Source: an uncultured Acetatifactor sp. (GTDB lineage Bacteria; Bacillota; Clostridia; Lachnospirales; Lachnospiraceae). Taken from it: a stretch of DNA of 8,574 nt. The stretch spans positions 19,034 to 27,607 of the forward strand of contig CAJUFI010000059.1 in the NCBI GenBank assembly GCA_910585665.1, written 5' to 3'. The position numbers and the translations under genes are program-made. This document shows positions 7,301-8,574 of this stretch, piece by piece; the stretch's first letter is position 1; every line of letters starts with the position of its first letter. A model generated the notes under the pieces. The model saw only the letters and a list, made by a program, of their open reading frames with translations. It was not told the DNA's origin and did no database searches.

Positions 7301-7337
7301 ACAGGGTGAAAGTGTGGACGCATACTTTACACCCTGT
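7301..7337 (+). promoter_or_regulatory. 13-bp hairpin with a single-base bulge
   Basis: ACAGGGTG (7301-7308) pairs with CACCCTGT (7330-7337), and AAAGT (7309-7313) with ACTTT (7324-7328). A7329 is bulged and the loop is 10 nt. No T-run follows, so it is not an intrinsic terminator on this strand. It could be an RNA processing or stability element, or the end of a degraded mobile element. Confidence 0.5.
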
Positions 7338-7353
7338 TCTTGATTTCTCACAG

Positions 7354-7469
7354 AAAGCTGCCTTCCATGGCGGGGCAATCGGCCATGCCATGGAAAGGTA
7401 TCTTTGGTGAGGAATCGGAGCTTTGGAGAGCTGCGATTAGTTGTGATGCTTGATTGCGGCTCTCTTTTT
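7354..7469 (+). promoter_or_regulatory. Candidate riboswitch or attenuator of unrecognised class
   Basis: Three helices share bases. A closing stem pairs AAAGCT (7354-7359) with AGCTTT (7419-7424). It encloses a 9-bp hairpin, TTCCATGGC (7363-7371) with GCCATGGAA (7387-7395). An antiterminator-like hairpin pairs 7413-7422 with 7429-7438, nine pairs with one G/G mismatch, and uses the 3' arm of the closing stem. A terminator pairs 7426-7434 with 7456-7464 and uses the 3' arm of the antiterminator. This is the usual layout of a transcriptional riboswitch or protein-controlled attenuator. No T-box, SAM, cobalamin, lysine or c-di-GMP consensus was recognised. The helices are short, so chance pairing cannot be excluded. 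Confidence 0.45.
7426..7469 (+). terminator. Intrinsic terminator in the glycosyltransferase leader
   Basis: GAGAGCTGC (7426-7434) pairs with GCGGCTCTC (7456-7464), with one U-G pair, around a 21-nt loop. Five Ts follow at 7465-7469. It ends 106 bases before the glycosyltransferase start. Because no convincing gene lies just upstream, premature termination of the leader is the likely role. Confidence 0.65.
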
Positions 7470-7526
7470 GTTGCGCGGATTTGCGGAGGGGCTTCGGGGA
7501 GCGGAAATTATTCTGGAAAGGAGTGC

Positions 7527-7565
7527 ATGGGCCCGGGAGTTTCCGGGATTGCACGATTAGCGTAG
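7527..7565 (+). CDS. Possible 12-codon leader peptide overlapping the next ribosome binding site
   Basis: ATG at 7527 opens a 12-codon frame (MGPGVSGIARLA) that ends with TAG at 7563-7565. AAAGGAG at 7517-7523 precedes it by only three bases, which is short. The stop overlaps AGGAGG (7564-7569), the ribosome binding site of the glycosyltransferase gene. The frame contains most of a hairpin made of GTGCA/TGCAC (7523-7527 and 7550-7554) and CCCGG/CCGGG (7532-7536 and 7543-7547). Translation would open this hairpin next to the downstream start. It has no homology that I recognise. Confidence 0.3.
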   Translation: MGPGVSGIARLA

Positions 7566-7575
7566 GAGGTGCTGT

Positions 7576-8574
7576 ATGCTTGCATTGATTGCCATAGGCC
7601 TGCCGGCTGTAGTCATGGCAGTGCTGTGGGAGAAACTGTTTTTTGATAAGATTGGAAATGGAAGAAGGCATTTCATTGAATATGTCTGTTCCGTTCTGAT
7701 CATTAATGTGTTGGATCTTCTGGTGGTGAACTATGTTGCACGGAGTTCCGGCAACTTGATCCACAAGATAACGGAATATAGCGACTTCGCGCTTAAGTAT
7801 ATCTGTCTGTCATGCCTGTTTGCGGTGGGCATTCCCTATCTTTGCAGATTCTGGAAGGACTATGTTTCTATATCCATAGACAGGACTGGCCATAGCAGAG
7901 AACTGCCATATCGATGGATGGCAGTGATTTATGCGATTGTCTTGTTTGGATTGAACCTGGTGCGGGTATTCGACAACAATTTCTGGGGGGATGAAGCTTA
8001 TTCCATCAGGCTTGCGAAAATGTCTGCAGGCGAAATGATACAGACTACAGCCGGAGATGTCCACCCTCCCCTGTATTATCTGCTGCTGATTGGCGCACAT
8101 CGACTCTCCGGGGGGCAGAGCTGGGCGTACCACATGGCATCCATATTGCCCTATGGGATATTGATGGTCTTCATCATGACTGTCATATGGAAAAGATTTG
8201 GCAAGACGACGGCGCTGTTTATGGTGACGTTCGCATCAATCATGAACACGGCTGTCACCTATAATGTGGAAGTGCGGATGTATTCCCTGGCGGCATTGCT
8301 CATGCTGTTGGCATACTATGGCTTTTATCTGATCATCGTAAATGGGAAGGCCGGCGCATACATATTTTTTGTCCTGGCCTCTTTGGGGGCCGCGTATACA
8401 CATTACTATGCCATGATGTCGGTCGCCTTTTTCTATCTGGCATTACTTGTCATGGTCATTACAAAAAGGATAAAGCTTTGGAAGATGCTGGCCGTTTATC
8501 TGGCAACTATAATAGGATACGTGTTAGTCAATAACTGTGTTGGTTTCGGATTGAGTCCGTTTTATGGGATTCAA
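7576..8574 (+). CDS. Membrane glycosyltransferase, family 39/PMT-like (GT-C fold), 3' end outside window
   Basis: The frame is open for 333 codons to the right edge, so the C-terminus is missing. The protein is a polytopic membrane enzyme of the GT-C type, expected to use a polyprenyl-phosphate-linked sugar and transfer it to a cell-envelope acceptor outside the membrane. Key signatures are WGDEAYS (137-143) with the catalytic-type Asp139-Glu140, GDVHPPLYYLLL (160-171), YNVEVRMYSL (229-238) and AYTHYYA (273-279). AGGAGG at 7564-7569, six bases before ATG 7576, strongly supports the start. About three extra hydrophobic segments (roughly 2-18, 36-54, 74-92) come before the helix at 115-131 that precedes the DE loop; most relatives have only one. 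Codon use is more AT-rich than upstream, with many ATA isoleucine codons, hinting at an accessory or acquired envelope-glycan gene. The acceptor is unknown. Confidence 0.88.
   Translation, partial: MLALIAIGLPAVVMAVLWEKLFFDKIGNGRRHFIEYVCSVLIINVLDLLVVNYVARSSGNLIHKITEYSDFALKYICLSCLFAVGIPYLCRFWKDYVSISIDRTGHSRELPYRWMAVIYAIVLFGLNLVRVFDNNFWGDEAYSIRLAKMSAGEMIQTTAGDVHPPLYYLLLIGAHRLSGGQSWAYHMASILPYGILMVFIMTVIWKRFGKTTALFMVTFASIMNTAVTYNVEVRMYSLAALLMLLAYYGFYLIIVNGKAGAYIFFVLASLGAAYTHYYAMMSVAFFYLALLVMVITKRIKLWKMLAVYLATIIGYVLVNNCVGFGLSPFYGIQ

Larger units (their letters stand above)
7005..7353. other. AT-rich stretch without a convincing gene
   Basis: GC drops here: 23 of 60 bases in 7081-7140, 20 of 60 in 7201-7260 and 26 of 60 in 7261-7320, against 40 of 60 in metG 481-540. 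The only long frame is an 88-codon one from a TTG at 7077 to 7343, with no ribosome binding site and no recognisable family. The stretch holds a candidate promoter, an alternating hairpin and a strong bulged hairpin, listed separately. It may be the 5' leader of the glycosyltransferase gene or a worn-down insertion. Confidence 0.6.

Noticed and set aside
7077..7343. 88-codon forward frame starting at TTG
   Set aside because: No ribosome binding site, no recognisable family, and the TTG coincides with the candidate -35 box. The first in-frame ATG (7128) also lacks a good ribosome binding site.
7348..8133. Minus-strand frames opposite the leader and the glycosyltransferase
   Set aside because: No family resemblance, and the forward glycosyltransferase frame with its motifs and AGGAGG explains this DNA.

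Overview
The window looks like a chromosome segment from a fairly GC-rich clostridial Firmicute, most likely a Lachnospiraceae-type gut anaerobe. This is inferred from strong AGGAGG-type ribosome binding sites, all genes on one strand, a methionyl-tRNA synthetase with a fused C-terminal tRNA-binding domain, and a stand-alone MsmX/UgpC-type sugar ATPase followed by a CdaR/PucR-type regulator. No rRNA, tRNA, CRISPR array, phage gene or intact transposase was seen.

Layout, left to right. Positions 1-48 hold two perfect 24-bp tandem repeats cut by the window edge. Positions 83-4338 hold a tight same-strand run: metG, an alpha/beta hydrolase of the monoacylglycerol lipase type, a GNAT acetyltransferase, and a YesL (DUF624) membrane protein, with gaps of only 41, 39 and 18 bp. 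A 249-bp regulatory gap follows. Then comes the CUT1 sugar-importer ATPase (4588-5703), with codon use suggesting high expression, closed by an intrinsic terminator. A CdaR-type regulator (5797-6885) is next, closed by a long-loop terminator-like hairpin. Positions 6886-7575 have no convincing long gene; the middle is AT-rich. The last gene, at 7576 and running off the right edge, is an integral-membrane GT-C glycosyltransferase (family 39/PMT-like).

The ATPase, YesL protein and CdaR regulator fit carbohydrate uptake: MsmX-type ATPases energise several importers encoded elsewhere, and YesL proteins are often found beside such importers. The regulator could tune this, but that is inference.

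The most interesting part is the leader of the glycosyltransferase gene. At 7354-7469 three helices compete for the same bases: a closing stem, an antiterminator-like stem and an intrinsic terminator. This is the layout of a riboswitch or attenuator, and I do not recognise its class. Downstream, a 12-codon reading frame with its own ribosome binding site ends inside the ribosome binding site of the glycosyltransferase gene. Further upstream, an SD-like/anti-SD-like hairpin toggle and a 13-bp bulged hairpin add to a heavily structured leader.
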